Positions 51,530-60,674 of a stretch of 61,550 bases of DNA are shown here, piece by piece. The notes below the pieces were generated by a model. That model was not told the DNA's origin and searched no databases. It saw only the letters and a program-made list of their open reading frames with translations. Source of the stretch: Bacteroidales bacterium (GTDB taxonomy: Bacteria; Bacteroidota; Bacteroidia; Bacteroidales; F082). Numbering within the stretch: position 1 is the first letter of the stretch; every line of letters starts with the position of its first letter. A program made the position numbers and the translations under genes. The stretch covers positions 1 to 61,550 of the forward strand of contig JAILDR010000003.1 in NCBI GenBank assembly GCA_024689285.1, written 5' to 3'.

Positions 51530-53126
51530 GACTTGCACAGGTCTTCACGAAGTCCATAAACAAGGGATGGGGGTGAAGCACAGTTGAGGAATACTCAGGG
51601 TGGAACTGTGTGCCAATGTACCAACGGAGGTCAGGGATTTCAACAATCTCCACGAGGTTGGCAGCAGGGTTGACGCCTACGCATTTCATCCCGTGGCTTT
51701 GGTACTCATCGAGATAACGGTTGTTGAACTCATAACGGTGGCGGTGGCGCTCCTTGATGAGGCTTTGCTCGCCGTAGGCTTCCCATGTACGGCTGCCTTT
51801 GACCAGTTCGCAGTCGTAAGCACCCAGACGCATCGTGCCCCCCATCTGCGTGATGTTCTTCTGTTCCTCCATCATGTCGATGACATTATGCGGTGTCCTG
51901 ACATCCATCTCACTGCTGTTGGCATCGGCATAGCCCAGCACATTTCTTGCGAACTCGATAACCATCATCTGCATCCCAAGGCAAATGCCGAAGGTAGGGA
52001 TGTCGTGAGTTCTGGTGTATTCTGCTGCAATGATTTTGCCTTCAATGCCCCGTTGACCGAAACCAGGACAGATGACAATGCCCGCCATATCCGCCAGTTT
52101 TTCGCTGACGTTCTCGCGGGTGATGAACTCGCTGTTGATGAAATGCGTCTTTACCTTGCGGTCGTTGTAGGTGCCTGCGTGGGCGAGACTCTCTAAAATG
52201 CTCTTGTAGGCGTCTTGCAGGTCATATTTGCCAACAATGCCGATGTTCACAATTTTAGTGGCATTTTTTCGGCGTTCGAGGAAATTGCGCCAAGGTCCCA
52301 GTTCAGGCGTCGGCCCAACCTCCATCCCCATCTTCTTCAGAATGATGCCGTCGAGGTTCTGGCGCTGCATGTTGACAGGCACCTCGTAGATGCTCGGCAG
52401 GTCTTGGCTCTGGATAACGGCCTCCATTTCGACATTGCAGAAATGCGCGACTTTCTTCCGGATATCGTCGCTCAGTTCGTGTTCGGTACGCAACACCAGA
52501 ATATCTGGTTGGATGCCTTGGCCTTGTAGCTGTTTCACGCTGGTTTGCGTGGGCTTTGTCTTTAATTCACCGGCTGCTGCCAGATAGGGTACGTAGGTGA
52601 GGTGAATGTTCAAGGCTCTGCGTGAGCCCAACTCCCATCTCAGCTGTCGGATGGCCTCGATATAGGGCAGACCTTCGATGTCGCCGATGGTGCCTCCAAT
52701 TTCAGTGATGACGAAGTCGAAATGCTCTTTGGTGGCGTTCAGCAGGATTCTGCGTTTGATTTCATCGGTGATGTGTGGCACAACTTGAATGGTCTTGCCG
52801 AGGTAGTCGCCTCGCCGTTCGCGTTCGATGACGCTGAGGTAGATGCGTCCAGTAGTCACGCTGTTGTCGCGGGTGGTCTGGATGCCTGTAAAACGCTCGT
52901 AATGACCGAGGTCAAGGTCGGTCTCAAACCCGTCGGCAGTCACGTAACACTCACCGTGTTCGTATGGGTTCAGCGTGCCTGGGTCGACGTTGATATAGGG
53001 GTCAAATTTTTGTATGGTGATTTTATAGCCTCTTGCCTGCAGTAGTTTGCCGATGGAGGCTGAGATGATGCCTTTGCCCAATGAGGAGGTAACACCTCCT
53101 GTAATGAAGATGTATCTGGTTTCCAT
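51519..53126 (-). CDS. pyrG: CTP synthase
   Basis: A 535-residue enzyme converting UTP to CTP with glutamine. The synthetase domain starts FITGGVTSSLGKGIISASIG (P-loop) and has KFDPYINVDPGTLNPYEHGE. The glutamine amidotransferase domain carries the nucleophile Cys in FGICLGMQMM and a late His/Glu in GTQFHPEYSS. The length is standard. It begins 12 bases after the S9 peptidase stop and probably shares its transcript. Confidence 0.97.
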   Translation of the reverse strand: METRYIFITGGVTSSLGKGIISASIGKLLQARGYKITIQKFDPYINVDPGTLNPYEHGECYVTADGFETDLDLGHYERFTGIQTTRDNSVTTGRIYLSVIERERRGDYLGKTIQVVPHITDEIKRRILLNATKEHFDFVITEIGGTIGDIEGLPYIEAIRQLRWELGSRRALNIHLTYVPYLAAAGELKTKPTQTSVKQLQGQGIQPDILVLRTEHELSDDIRKKVAHFCNVEMEAVIQSQDLPSIYEVPVNMQRQNLDGIILKKMGMEVGPTPELGPWRNFLERRKNATKIVNIGIVGKYDLQDAYKSILESLAHAGTYNDRKVKTHFINSEFITRENVSEKLADMAGIVICPGFGQRGIEGKIIAAEYTRTHDIPTFGICLGMQMMVIEFARNVLGYADANSSEMDVRTPHNVIDMMEEQKNITQMGGTMRLGAYDCELVKGSRTWEAYGEQSLIKERHRHRYEFNNRYLDEYQSHGMKCVGVNPAANLVEIVEIPDLRWYIGTQFHPEYSSTVLHPHPLFMDFVKTCASLTE

Positions 53127-53138
53127 AAGTAATTCCTA

Positions 53139-55253
53139 TTATTTCAGATATTTATCTAGCCAGTTGTAGAACCTGCGTTGCCAGAGGACTCCGTTCTGGG
53201 GTTTCAGCACCCAGTGGTTCTCGTCGGGGAAGTAAAGGAACTCGGCATCCAATCCGCGCAAGATGGCGGCGTTGTAGGCCTGCATTCCCTGTGTGAAGCA
53301 GATGCGGTAGTCCAGACCACCGTGGATGACGAGGATGGGAGCCGTCCATTTGTCTACAAAAAGGTGGGGCGAGTTGGCATAAGTCTTGCGGACGGTGGGG
53401 TTGTTCCAATCCCAGAAGGGGCCGCCGAGGTCCCAGTTGACGAACCACATCTCTTCAGTCTCAAGATACTGGGCTTCGAGGTTGAACATACCGTCGTGGG
53501 CGATGAGGGCCTTGAAGCGTCCTTCATGGTGACCGGCTAACCAGTAAACGCTGTAACCACCAAAGCTGGCACCAACGGCACCAAGGCGGTTTTCATCGAT
53601 ATAAGGCTCTTTCTTCAGCTCATCGATGGCGCTGAGGTAGTCTTTCATGCATTGTCCGCCATAGTCGCCGCTGATTTCCTCAAGCCACTCCTGACCGAAG
53701 CCGGGCAATCCGCGACGGTTGGGGGCAACGATGATATAGTCGTTGGCAGCCATCATCTGGAAGTTCCAGCGGTAGCTCCAGAACTGGCTCACGGTGCTTT
53801 GCGGTCCGCCCTCGCAGTAGAGCAGGGCAGGGTATTGCTTGCTTTCATCGAAGTGAGGTGGATAGATGACCCACACGAGCATTTGCTTGCCGTCGGTGGT
53901 CTTCACCCAGCGTTCTTTCACTTCACCCATAGTGAGCTGGTCAAAAATCTTGTCGTTGATGGTGGTGATCTGTGTGGCTTCGCCTGTGGCAGGATTCACG
54001 CTGAAGAGTTCTGTCGGGTGGCTCATCGACTGGCGGCCTGCAATCAGGTTGTCGCCATTATAATGTACTGATACATAGTTGTGAACGCCTTCCGTCAGTT
54101 TCTTGATTTCGCCGTTCTCGATGTTGAGTGCATAGAGCTGGTCGGTGGCGTAGGCATCGCTAACGAAGTAGAGGGTCTTGCTGTCGTCGGACCAGCTGAA
54201 GCCCGTGCAGCATTGGTCGAAACGGGCGGAGTAGTCGGTCTTCTCGCCGGTTTCGAGGTTCATCACGAAGAGGCGTTGCTTGTCGCTCTCATAGCCGTCG
54301 CGTTCCATACTCTCCCAGGCCATCAGTTTGCCGTCGGGCGAGATGACGGGGTTGAGGTCGTAGCCCATCATGCCTTCGGTGAGGTTTTTGCACTCGCCGC
54401 TCTGGATGATGTATTGGTAGATGTCGGTGTTGGTGGAGAGGGCGTAGTCCTTGCCGACCTTCTTGCGGCAGCAGTAAACGAAGCTCTTGCCATCGGGCAG
54501 CCATTGCACCTGCTCCATTCCGCCGAAGGGACGCACAGGGGCCTCCCATTGCTCGCCCTTCATGGCATCAAAAGCATTCTCGATTTTTCCGCTGCTGAAG
54601 TTGCCTACGAAGATGTGTCCGTAGGTATCTACCCAATGGTCCCAGTGGCGGTACATCAGGTCGTTGTTGATACGGCCAGAGGATTTGTCCAGATCGGGAT
54701 AAATGTCGGCCACGGTTTCTTTCAGTTTCACTTCCTTGGTGAAGAGCACCTGGGCGCAGTCAGGTGAATAGAGGAAGCCGTTGATGTCGTCGGGCTCGTT
54801 GGAGACGCATTGCAAGCCTGTTCCGTTGGGATTCACTTCCCAAAGCTGCATGATGTCGTCTTTGGGGGCGAGGAAACCGATTTTCTTTCCATCGGGACGC
54901 CATTGCGGGCTGTATTGGCTGTCGTTGCTCTCGACCAACACCTTGTTGCCGCTGCCGTCGGCGTTCATAATGTATAAGGTGGAGCCGCTGCGGTTTTCAG
55001 GCACGCTGTAGTAAGTCACATTGTAGACGATTTGCGAGTGGTCGGGCGAGAGGCTGTATTCCCCGATGCGGCCCATGCTCCAAAGCACTTCGGGCGTCAT
55101 GATGTCGGAGTTCAGGGTGAGTTCCTTCGGGCCGATTTTCGCTTTGGCTTCGGCTTTTGGTTCTGTTTTTACCTCGTTTTCAGGTTTTTGTGTGTTGCAC
55201 GATACGATTAGGCAGGTAATCATGGCTAACAGGAATAGTTTGGGTTTTCTCAT
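53139..55253 (-). CDS. S9-family (prolyl oligopeptidase) serine peptidase lipoprotein
   Basis: A 704-residue lipoprotein (LIVSC lipobox at about residue 19, then a Lys/Glu/Ala-rich tether). An N-terminal seven-bladed propeller built from WD40-like/TolB repeats (for example MNADGSGNKVLVE) leads into the alpha/beta hydrolase domain. Nucleophile Ser is in GAVGASFGGYS, Asp in VIHGGLDYRI and His in PDENHWVLKP. The S9C/acylaminoacyl- or dipeptidyl-peptidase type fits best. It acts on short peptides at the periplasmic face. A near-consensus -7 box (TACCTTTA, minus strand 55279-55286) precedes it. Confidence 0.93.
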   Translation of the reverse strand: MRKPKLFLLAMITCLIVSCNTQKPENEVKTEPKAEAKAKIGPKELTLNSDIMTPEVLWSMGRIGEYSLSPDHSQIVYNVTYYSVPENRSGSTLYIMNADGSGNKVLVESNDSQYSPQWRPDGKKIGFLAPKDDIMQLWEVNPNGTGLQCVSNEPDDINGFLYSPDCAQVLFTKEVKLKETVADIYPDLDKSSGRINNDLMYRHWDHWVDTYGHIFVGNFSSGKIENAFDAMKGEQWEAPVRPFGGMEQVQWLPDGKSFVYCCRKKVGKDYALSTNTDIYQYIIQSGECKNLTEGMMGYDLNPVISPDGKLMAWESMERDGYESDKQRLFVMNLETGEKTDYSARFDQCCTGFSWSDDSKTLYFVSDAYATDQLYALNIENGEIKKLTEGVHNYVSVHYNGDNLIAGRQSMSHPTELFSVNPATGEATQITTINDKIFDQLTMGEVKERWVKTTDGKQMLVWVIYPPHFDESKQYPALLYCEGGPQSTVSQFWSYRWNFQMMAANDYIIVAPNRRGLPGFGQEWLEEISGDYGGQCMKDYLSAIDELKKEPYIDENRLGAVGASFGGYSVYWLAGHHEGRFKALIAHDGMFNLEAQYLETEEMWFVNWDLGGPFWDWNNPTVRKTYANSPHLFVDKWTAPILVIHGGLDYRICFTQGMQAYNAAILRGLDAEFLYFPDENHWVLKPQNGVLWQRRFYNWLDKYLK

Positions 55254-55359
55254 ATTATTACGGTTTAGAAATTTGCGGTAAAGGTACGGCTTTTTTTGTC
55301 ATGAAAAGGAATCAAAGTCGTTTTTTTTGGGAGCAATTGTTTCGCGCGCTTTGTTTTTC

Positions 55360-55524
55360 GCTGTCCGCTCCCTGTCTTCGTTCTGTTTTTATGCTGGAAA
55401 CAGGACGAAAACAGACAGCCAACAGGGATGTGTTTCGGACTTGTTTCGGAGTTACCTCAAAGTTGCCTGCGCGAGGTTATAGGCATGATATAGCCTTGAT
55501 ATAGAGTTGGTATAGAGTTGCTAT
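55360..55524. repeat. 11-bp-period tandem repeat array D
   Basis: About fifteen consecutive 11-base units run through this gap. Clear neighbours are ggatgtgtttc/ggacttgtttc, aggcatgatat/agccttgatat and agagttggtat/agagttgctat; earlier units such as gctggaaacag/gacgaaaacag/acagccaacag are also alike. Each unit resembles the next, yet the first and last are unrelated. The rest of 55254-55846 is AT-rich and shows only the efp promoter. Confidence 0.85.
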
Positions 55525-55736
55525 GTGGAAATCTATTGCAAAACAATGAAATTCAGTGTGTTATGATTTGGTTTTGGTGGGTAACTCTATCAATATATTG
55601 TATCTTTCAGTGGTACAGATAGTTACACGAATTTCTCTCGCCAAGAGGGGGCTTTGTTTTGCAGCTACAAAGATATGCAATTTTGGTGGATTTGGCAAGA
55701 GGAAAGAGAACTATTTCCAAATTTTTTCAATAAACC

Positions 55737-55768
55737 TTTTGCCATTTCCCTGAAAACCACTATCTTTG
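55737..55768 (+). promoter_or_regulatory. promoter of efp
   Basis: TTTTG at 55737-55741, a 19-base spacer and TATCTTTG at 55761-55768 form the best -33/-7 pair in the window. The leader to ATG 55847 is about 70 bases. Confidence 0.75.
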
Positions 55769-55846
55769 CACCTTCATTCCATTACTTTGGAATTGAATTT
55801 TGAGTCTTAAATCTTTGAGTTTTAAATCATTAAATCTGAAATACCT

Positions 55847-56410
55847 ATGTTAAGTCAAGATGTTAAGATTGGAAGCGCAGTCCGCCTGGATGGTAAGATT
55901 TACTTCTGCATTGACTTCCAACATGTTAAGCCTGGAAAAGGCAACACTATCATGCGTATCAAACTGAAGGATGTGCTGAGCGGCAATGTGCTTGAAAAGC
56001 GTTTCGACATTGGCGTGAAGCTCGAGGATGTCCGCGTTGAACACCGTCCCTATCAGTACCTCTACAAGGAAGGTGAGGACTATATCTTCATGCACACCGA
56101 GACCTACGAACAGATTCCGATTGCCGGCGACAACATCACCGGCGTGAAGTTCATGAAGGAAAACGACGTGGTTGATGTCGTTGTTGATGCCTCTACCGAG
56201 ACTATCCTCTTCGCCGAAATGCCAGTGAAGACCGTCCTTCAAGTGACCTACACTGAGCCTGGTGAAAAGGGCAACACCGCCACCAACGCGCTGAAGGAAG
56301 CCACCGTTGAAACTGGTGCAATGGTTCGCGTGCCGTTGTTCATCAATACTGATGATATGATTCGCGTCGATACCCGCACGGGTGAGTACTGCGAACGTGT
56401 GAAAGCCTAA
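55847..56410 (+). CDS. efp: elongation factor P
   Basis: A 187-residue translation factor that relieves ribosome stalling at polyproline. The three beta-barrel domains are complete. The tip loop of domain I reads VKPGKGNT, placing Lys31 at the position that is modified in some bacteria; it is Lys, not Arg. NITGVKFMKENDVVDVVV and the C-terminal DDMIRVDTRTGEYCERV are typical. The Pro-rich DnaX linker in this window is a plausible client. It has its own promoter and terminator. Confidence 0.96.
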   Translation: MLSQDVKIGSAVRLDGKIYFCIDFQHVKPGKGNTIMRIKLKDVLSGNVLEKRFDIGVKLEDVRVEHRPYQYLYKEGEDYIFMHTETYEQIPIAGDNITGVKFMKENDVVDVVVDASTETILFAEMPVKTVLQVTYTEPGEKGNTATNALKEATVETGAMVRVPLFINTDDMIRVDTRTGEYCERVKA

Positions 56411-56427
56411 TCGAGCGACTGAACAAT

Positions 56428-56464
56428 AAAAAGCGCAGAGGAAAATTCTTCTGCGCTTTTTTTT
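56428..56464 (+). terminator. terminator of efp
   Basis: The AAAGCGCAGA stem pairs with TCTGCGCTTT, followed by a run of eight or more T residues. Confidence 0.9.
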
Positions 56465-56481
56465 GTTTTTCAAAAAAATCT

Positions 56482-56489
56482 TATCTTTG
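56482..56489 (+). promoter_or_regulatory. -7 element of the lpxD-esterase-DPP3 genes
   Basis: TATCTTTG matches TAnnTTTG and lies 26 bases before ATG 56516. Confidence 0.62.
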
Positions 56490-56515
56490 CGACTTAATCA
56501 TAACTCTTTTTGCCG

Positions 56516-57457
56516 ATGAAAATTCAGAAATCTACCTTGAAATCCATTGCTGAACTAATTGGAGCACAATTTGTTGGTGCTCCCGATTTTCCCATCACAG
56601 GCGTGAATGAAATTCACAAGGTGGAGTCGGGTGACATCACTTTCGTCGACCATCCGAAGTATTATTCAAAGGCACTCAATTCGGCGGCGACAGTGGTTCT
56701 TATTAATAAAGAGGTGGAATGTCCCGAGGGTAAAGCCTTGCTTTTGCACCCCGACCCGTTTGATGCCTTTATCCGTATCATGAGGCATTTTCGTCCTTTT
56801 GAGCCACAGACACAGCCCGTTAGCGACAGTGCAACGGTAGGGGAGGGGACGCTGCTCATGCCTGGTGTGTTTGTCGGACATCACACCGTCATTGGGAAGA
56901 ATTGTCTCATTCATCCCAATGTGACGATTTATGATCACTGCGTTATTGGCGATAATGTCATTATTCACTCGGGAAGTGTCATCGGGGCGGATGGTTATTA
57001 TTTCCAGCGCCGCAACGAAGGGTATAAAAAGTTTGAGTCGTTTGGCCGTGTTGTCATCGCCGACGACGTGGAGATTGGCGCCTTGTGCAGCATCGACCGT
57101 GGTGTCACTTCAGATACCATTATCGAAAGCGGCACCAAACTCGACAACCACTGCCAGATTGGCCACGATAGTTATATCGGCCACAATTGCCTCATCGGTG
57201 CCCATGCCGCAATTGCAGGTGTGACGCGCATTGAAGATGATGTCATCCTTTGGGGGCGTGTTTGTGTCAACAAGGATTTGGTTATTGGTACGGGTGCAGT
57301 CGTGCTTGCCACCTCCGCTGTTGACAAGAGCATTGAGCCAGGCAAGGCCGTCTTTGGTGTGCCTGCCCAAGAGGTCAAAAAGCAATGGCGCGAACAGGCG
57401 GCGCTACGCCAACTGCCTGAGTTCTTAAAAGAATACTATAAAACACATCAATCATGA
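56516..57457 (+). CDS. lpxD: UDP-3-O-acylglucosamine N-acyltransferase (LpxD-like)
   Basis: A 313-residue acyltransferase for lipid A biosynthesis. The N-terminal uridine-binding domain (1-100) is followed by a left-handed beta-helix of hexapeptide repeats (about 105-270), with GSVIGADGYYFQRRNEGY and DNHCQIGHDSYIGHNCLIGA, which holds the catalytic His region. A short C-terminal helix follows. ATG 56516 is preferred over a TTG at 56510. Bacteroidota usually carry a second LpxD near lpxC and lpxA; this copy beside efp recalls the flavobacterial efp-lpxD arrangement and could have a modified role. It overlaps the esterase gene in ATGA. Confidence 0.9.
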   Translation: MKIQKSTLKSIAELIGAQFVGAPDFPITGVNEIHKVESGDITFVDHPKYYSKALNSAATVVLINKEVECPEGKALLLHPDPFDAFIRIMRHFRPFEPQTQPVSDSATVGEGTLLMPGVFVGHHTVIGKNCLIHPNVTIYDHCVIGDNVIIHSGSVIGADGYYFQRRNEGYKKFESFGRVVIADDVEIGALCSIDRGVTSDTIIESGTKLDNHCQIGHDSYIGHNCLIGAHAAIAGVTRIEDDVILWGRVCVNKDLVIGTGAVVLATSAVDKSIEPGKAVFGVPAQEVKKQWREQAALRQLPEFLKEYYKTHQS

Positions 57458-58371
57458 AACGACTGGTATTATTGCTTATGCTATTGCTTGCCGGATTCGG
57501 CGGGTATAGCCAAAACATGCAGACTTATCAATATGCCGAGCGAGACACGCTACAGCTTTATCTTGATTTTTATACCCCTGATTATGTTCATGACAGCACG
57601 ATTTGTGTGGTGTATGTCTTTGGCGGAGGTTTTATTGGTGGCCATCGTGACGGTAAGTTTGAGAAGGCTTATTTCAAGCAACTGGTGGACGAAGGTTTTC
57701 AGGTAGCAGCCATCGACTACCGTTTGGGACTTAAAGGTGTCAAGAACCTCAGTATCACCAATTCCAAACCGCTTGAAATTGCCATCAATATGGCGACGGA
57801 AGATGCTATCTCGGCCATTGCCTATCTTCTTGAGCATTCTAATGAGTTGAGAGTCAACAAGGATAGGATTGTTATGGTCGGTTCAAGCGCGGGTGCCATC
57901 ACCTCATTGCAGACCGACTATGTCTTGTGCAATGGTTTCCTCAACTCCAACATTTTGCCAGAGGATTTCCGTTTGGCAGGAGTGGTTTCGTATGCAGGGG
58001 CTATTTATTCTACAGAAGGCAAGGTGAAATACAGCAACCATGCGCCTGCTCCAACGATGCTCTTTCATGGTACCGCAGACCAGCTGGTAACTTACAAGCA
58101 ACTCAGCCTCTTCAAGATAGGTTTCTTCGGAACGGATGCATTGGTGAAGCGTTTCGAGAAATTTGGCTATCCATATTATGCCAAGCGTTTCGAAGGCTAT
58201 GGTCATAGCATTGCAGCCGCCGGGCCTGTAACCGTTGACGATTTGCTCTGGTTTTGCCGGCATTATGTCTACAACAAGGAGCAATGGCAGTATGATGGGT
58301 TGATCCGTAATTTGAATCTTGCCAACATGCCGGCATACGACTTGTACAAGCCGTCGGATTTGTATAAATAA
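57454..58371 (+). CDS. secreted alpha/beta-hydrolase (esterase/lipase-like)
   Basis: A 305-residue exported hydrolase (signal peptide ending GGYSQ, about residue 20). The oxyanion-hole segment is VYVFGGGFIGG, the nucleophile Ser lies in MVGSSAGAI, Asp in LFHGTADQLV and His in FEGYGHSIA, so a complete triad is visible. It fits the carboxylesterase/acetylxylan-esterase-like group. ATGA overlap with lpxD couples translation; an acyl hydrolase beside a lipid A acyltransferase may act on envelope lipids, but this is inference. Confidence 0.83.
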   Translation: MKRLVLLLMLLLAGFGGYSQNMQTYQYAERDTLQLYLDFYTPDYVHDSTICVVYVFGGGFIGGHRDGKFEKAYFKQLVDEGFQVAAIDYRLGLKGVKNLSITNSKPLEIAINMATEDAISAIAYLLEHSNELRVNKDRIVMVGSSAGAITSLQTDYVLCNGFLNSNILPEDFRLAGVVSYAGAIYSTEGKVKYSNHAPAPTMLFHGTADQLVTYKQLSLFKIGFFGTDALVKRFEKFGYPYYAKRFEGYGHSIAAAGPVTVDDLLWFCRHYVYNKEQWQYDGLIRNLNLANMPAYDLYKPSDLYK

Positions 58372-58401
58372 CCTTGGGAAGCAATTTATTAATAATTGAT
58401 A

Positions 58402-60456
58402 ATGAAAAGACTGATGATTTACATTGGAATGGCTACCGCGCTCGTTAGCTGTACGCCGAAACAAGAGGAAACTGTCGAACAAACCCAACCTAAAGAAGAG
58501 TTCAAGTATTTGGTGGACGAATTTGCTGATTTGAGGATTATGCGTTATCAGATTCCTGATTGGGATCAGCTGACGCTACAGCAGAAAAGCTACGTCTATT
58601 ATTTGGGCGAAGCTGCCAAGTGTGGCCGCGATATTCTCGCCGATCAGAACTTTAAGTACAACCTTGTGGTACGCAAAACCATAGAGGCTGTGCTGAATTC
58701 CTATCAGGGCAATCGTGATTGCGCCGATTTCCAGAACTTTGTGGTCTATGCCAAGCGTGTGTTTTTCAGCAACGGAATTCATCACCATTATGCTGAGGAC
58801 AAGTTCTTCCCCGAAGTCAGCGAGGCCTATTTCGCTGAATTGGTGAAAGGTAGCGATGTCAGCCTGCTTCCGCTCAACGAGGGCGAGACGGTGGAGAACT
58901 TCATCGCATTCCTGACACCCGTGGTTTTCGACCGCAACTTGTATAAGATGCGTCGTAGTAGCGAAGAAGACATCATCGTCAATTCGGCGGTGAACTTCTA
59001 TGAGGGTGACATCAAAAAGGCTGAAGTGGAAGCCTTTTATGACAGCAAGCGCGTTCCCAATGATGCCACTCCGATTTCATACGGACTGAATTCCAAACTG
59101 CTGAAGGAAAACGGACTGATTTATGAAGATGTGTATAAGGCTGACGGTCTGTATGGCGAAGCCATACAAGCCATTATCGGCTGGTTGGAGAAAGCCAATG
59201 AGGTTGCAGAAAATGATGCCCAGCGTGACTACACCCGCAAACTAATTGACTATTACACCACAGGCGATCTGAAGACTTGGGATGAATACAACATTGCCTG
59301 GGTGCAGGATTCCCTGTCGCATATCGACTATGTGAACGGTTTCATTGAGGACTATGGCGACCCGATGGGCATGAAGGCCACATGGGAGGCCATTGTCGAT
59401 TACAAAGACCTTGAAGCCACGAAACGTTCCAACCTGATTAGTGAAAATGCACAATGGTTTGAAGACCATTCACCCGTTGATCCGCGCTTTAAGAAAGAGG
59501 AATGTAAAGGCGTTTCGGCAAAGAGTATTATTGTCACAACCTTGGGCGGCGACTGTTTCCCATCACCTCCGATTGGTATTAACCTGCCCAATGCCGATTG
59601 GATTCGCAAGGACTATGGCTCCAAATCTGTGACCATCACCAATTTGATGGAAGCCTACGACAAAGCCGCTGAAGAGAATCCGAGAAGCGCTTTGGCGGAG
59701 TTCGCTTATTCACAGGAAGAAATTGACTTGTGCAAGAAGTATGGATCGGATGCCGATGTGGTGCATACCAACCTGCACGAATGCTTGGGTCACGGCTCGG
59801 GTAAACTATTACCCGGCACACAGCCTGGTGCTTTGAAAGAGTTCAGCTCGACGCTTGAGGAAGCCCGTGCCGACCTTTTTGGCTTATACTATCTGGCTGA
59901 CCCCAGAATGGTTGAGTTGGGCGTGATGCCTGATGCTGAGGCGTATAAGGCTGAGTACTGCTCTTATATCCGCAATGGTATGATGTCGCAACTGGCTCGC
60001 GTAGAGTTGGGTAAGGATGTAACTGAGTCGCACATGCAGAACCGTAAGCTCATTTCAGAATGGTGCTACGAGCATGGCAAGGATGCCAACGTCATCGAGA
60101 AGTTAGTGGAGAACGGCAAGACCTATTACGTCATTAACGACTTTGAGGCCTTGCGTGGTTTGTTCGGCGAACTGCTGGCTGAGATTCAGCGCATCAAGAG
60201 CGAAGGCGACTATGCCGCAGGAAAAGCCATTGTGGAGAAATACGCTGTGAAGGTCGACCCCGAACTGCATAAGGAAGTCAAGGACCGTTATAACGCCTTG
60301 GGGCTGAAGCCGTATGGTGGCTTCATCAATCCTGAGATTGTCCCTGTTGTGGAAGACGGAAAAGTGATTGACTACAAGGTCGAGTATCCTTACGATTTTG
60401 TGGCACAGCATCTGAAGTATGGCAAGGAATACAGCTTCTTGAAGGCGAAGCATTAA
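58402..60456 (+). CDS. dipeptidyl peptidase III (M49) lipoprotein
   Basis: A 684-residue zinc exopeptidase releasing dipeptides from the N terminus. Lipobox LVSC at about residue 18 gives a lipid anchor. The zinc motif is HECLGHGSGK (the HEXXGH form, shorter by one residue in bacterial enzymes than the eukaryotic HELLGH), and EEARADLFGLYY gives the third ligand Glu. The large upper lobe and C terminus (MRIA-type helices, HLKYGKEYSF) are present. ATG 58402 is chosen over TTG 58396. It lies 30 bases after the esterase, likely on one transcript. It complements the S9 and M13 peptidases. Confidence 0.93.
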   Translation: MKRLMIYIGMATALVSCTPKQEETVEQTQPKEEFKYLVDEFADLRIMRYQIPDWDQLTLQQKSYVYYLGEAAKCGRDILADQNFKYNLVVRKTIEAVLNSYQGNRDCADFQNFVVYAKRVFFSNGIHHHYAEDKFFPEVSEAYFAELVKGSDVSLLPLNEGETVENFIAFLTPVVFDRNLYKMRRSSEEDIIVNSAVNFYEGDIKKAEVEAFYDSKRVPNDATPISYGLNSKLLKENGLIYEDVYKADGLYGEAIQAIIGWLEKANEVAENDAQRDYTRKLIDYYTTGDLKTWDEYNIAWVQDSLSHIDYVNGFIEDYGDPMGMKATWEAIVDYKDLEATKRSNLISENAQWFEDHSPVDPRFKKEECKGVSAKSIIVTTLGGDCFPSPPIGINLPNADWIRKDYGSKSVTITNLMEAYDKAAEENPRSALAEFAYSQEEIDLCKKYGSDADVVHTNLHECLGHGSGKLLPGTQPGALKEFSSTLEEARADLFGLYYLADPRMVELGVMPDAEAYKAEYCSYIRNGMMSQLARVELGKDVTESHMQNRKLISEWCYEHGKDANVIEKLVENGKTYYVINDFEALRGLFGELLAEIQRIKSEGDYAAGKAIVEKYAVKVDPELHKEVKDRYNALGLKPYGGFINPEIVPVVEDGKVIDYKVEYPYDFVAQHLKYGKEYSFLKAKH

Positions 60457-60540
60457 TTGCTCATCACAAATCCAGAGAGTTTTTACTACTCCTTTTCCCG
60501 AAAATTATTGCCCCAAAACGAAAAAAAAGTACATTTTTTC

Positions 60541-60569
60541 TTGCATTTTTCAAAAAATCCGTATCTTTG
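60541..60569 (+). promoter_or_regulatory. promoter of the sigma factor gene
   Basis: TTG at 60541-60543, an 18-base spacer and TATCTTTG at 60562-60569. The leader is about 100 bases long, and AAAGGGGG (60662-60669) is an unusually purine-rich ribosome site before ATG 60675. Confidence 0.65.
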
Positions 60570-60674
60570 CGGTGTAATTATTCACTAACTAATCAATAGG
60601 AGAGACGCTATCGAAAGATTTATACCCTTTATTAACAAGCACTTGCATTGAGTGCACAAAGAAAGGGGGACCGT

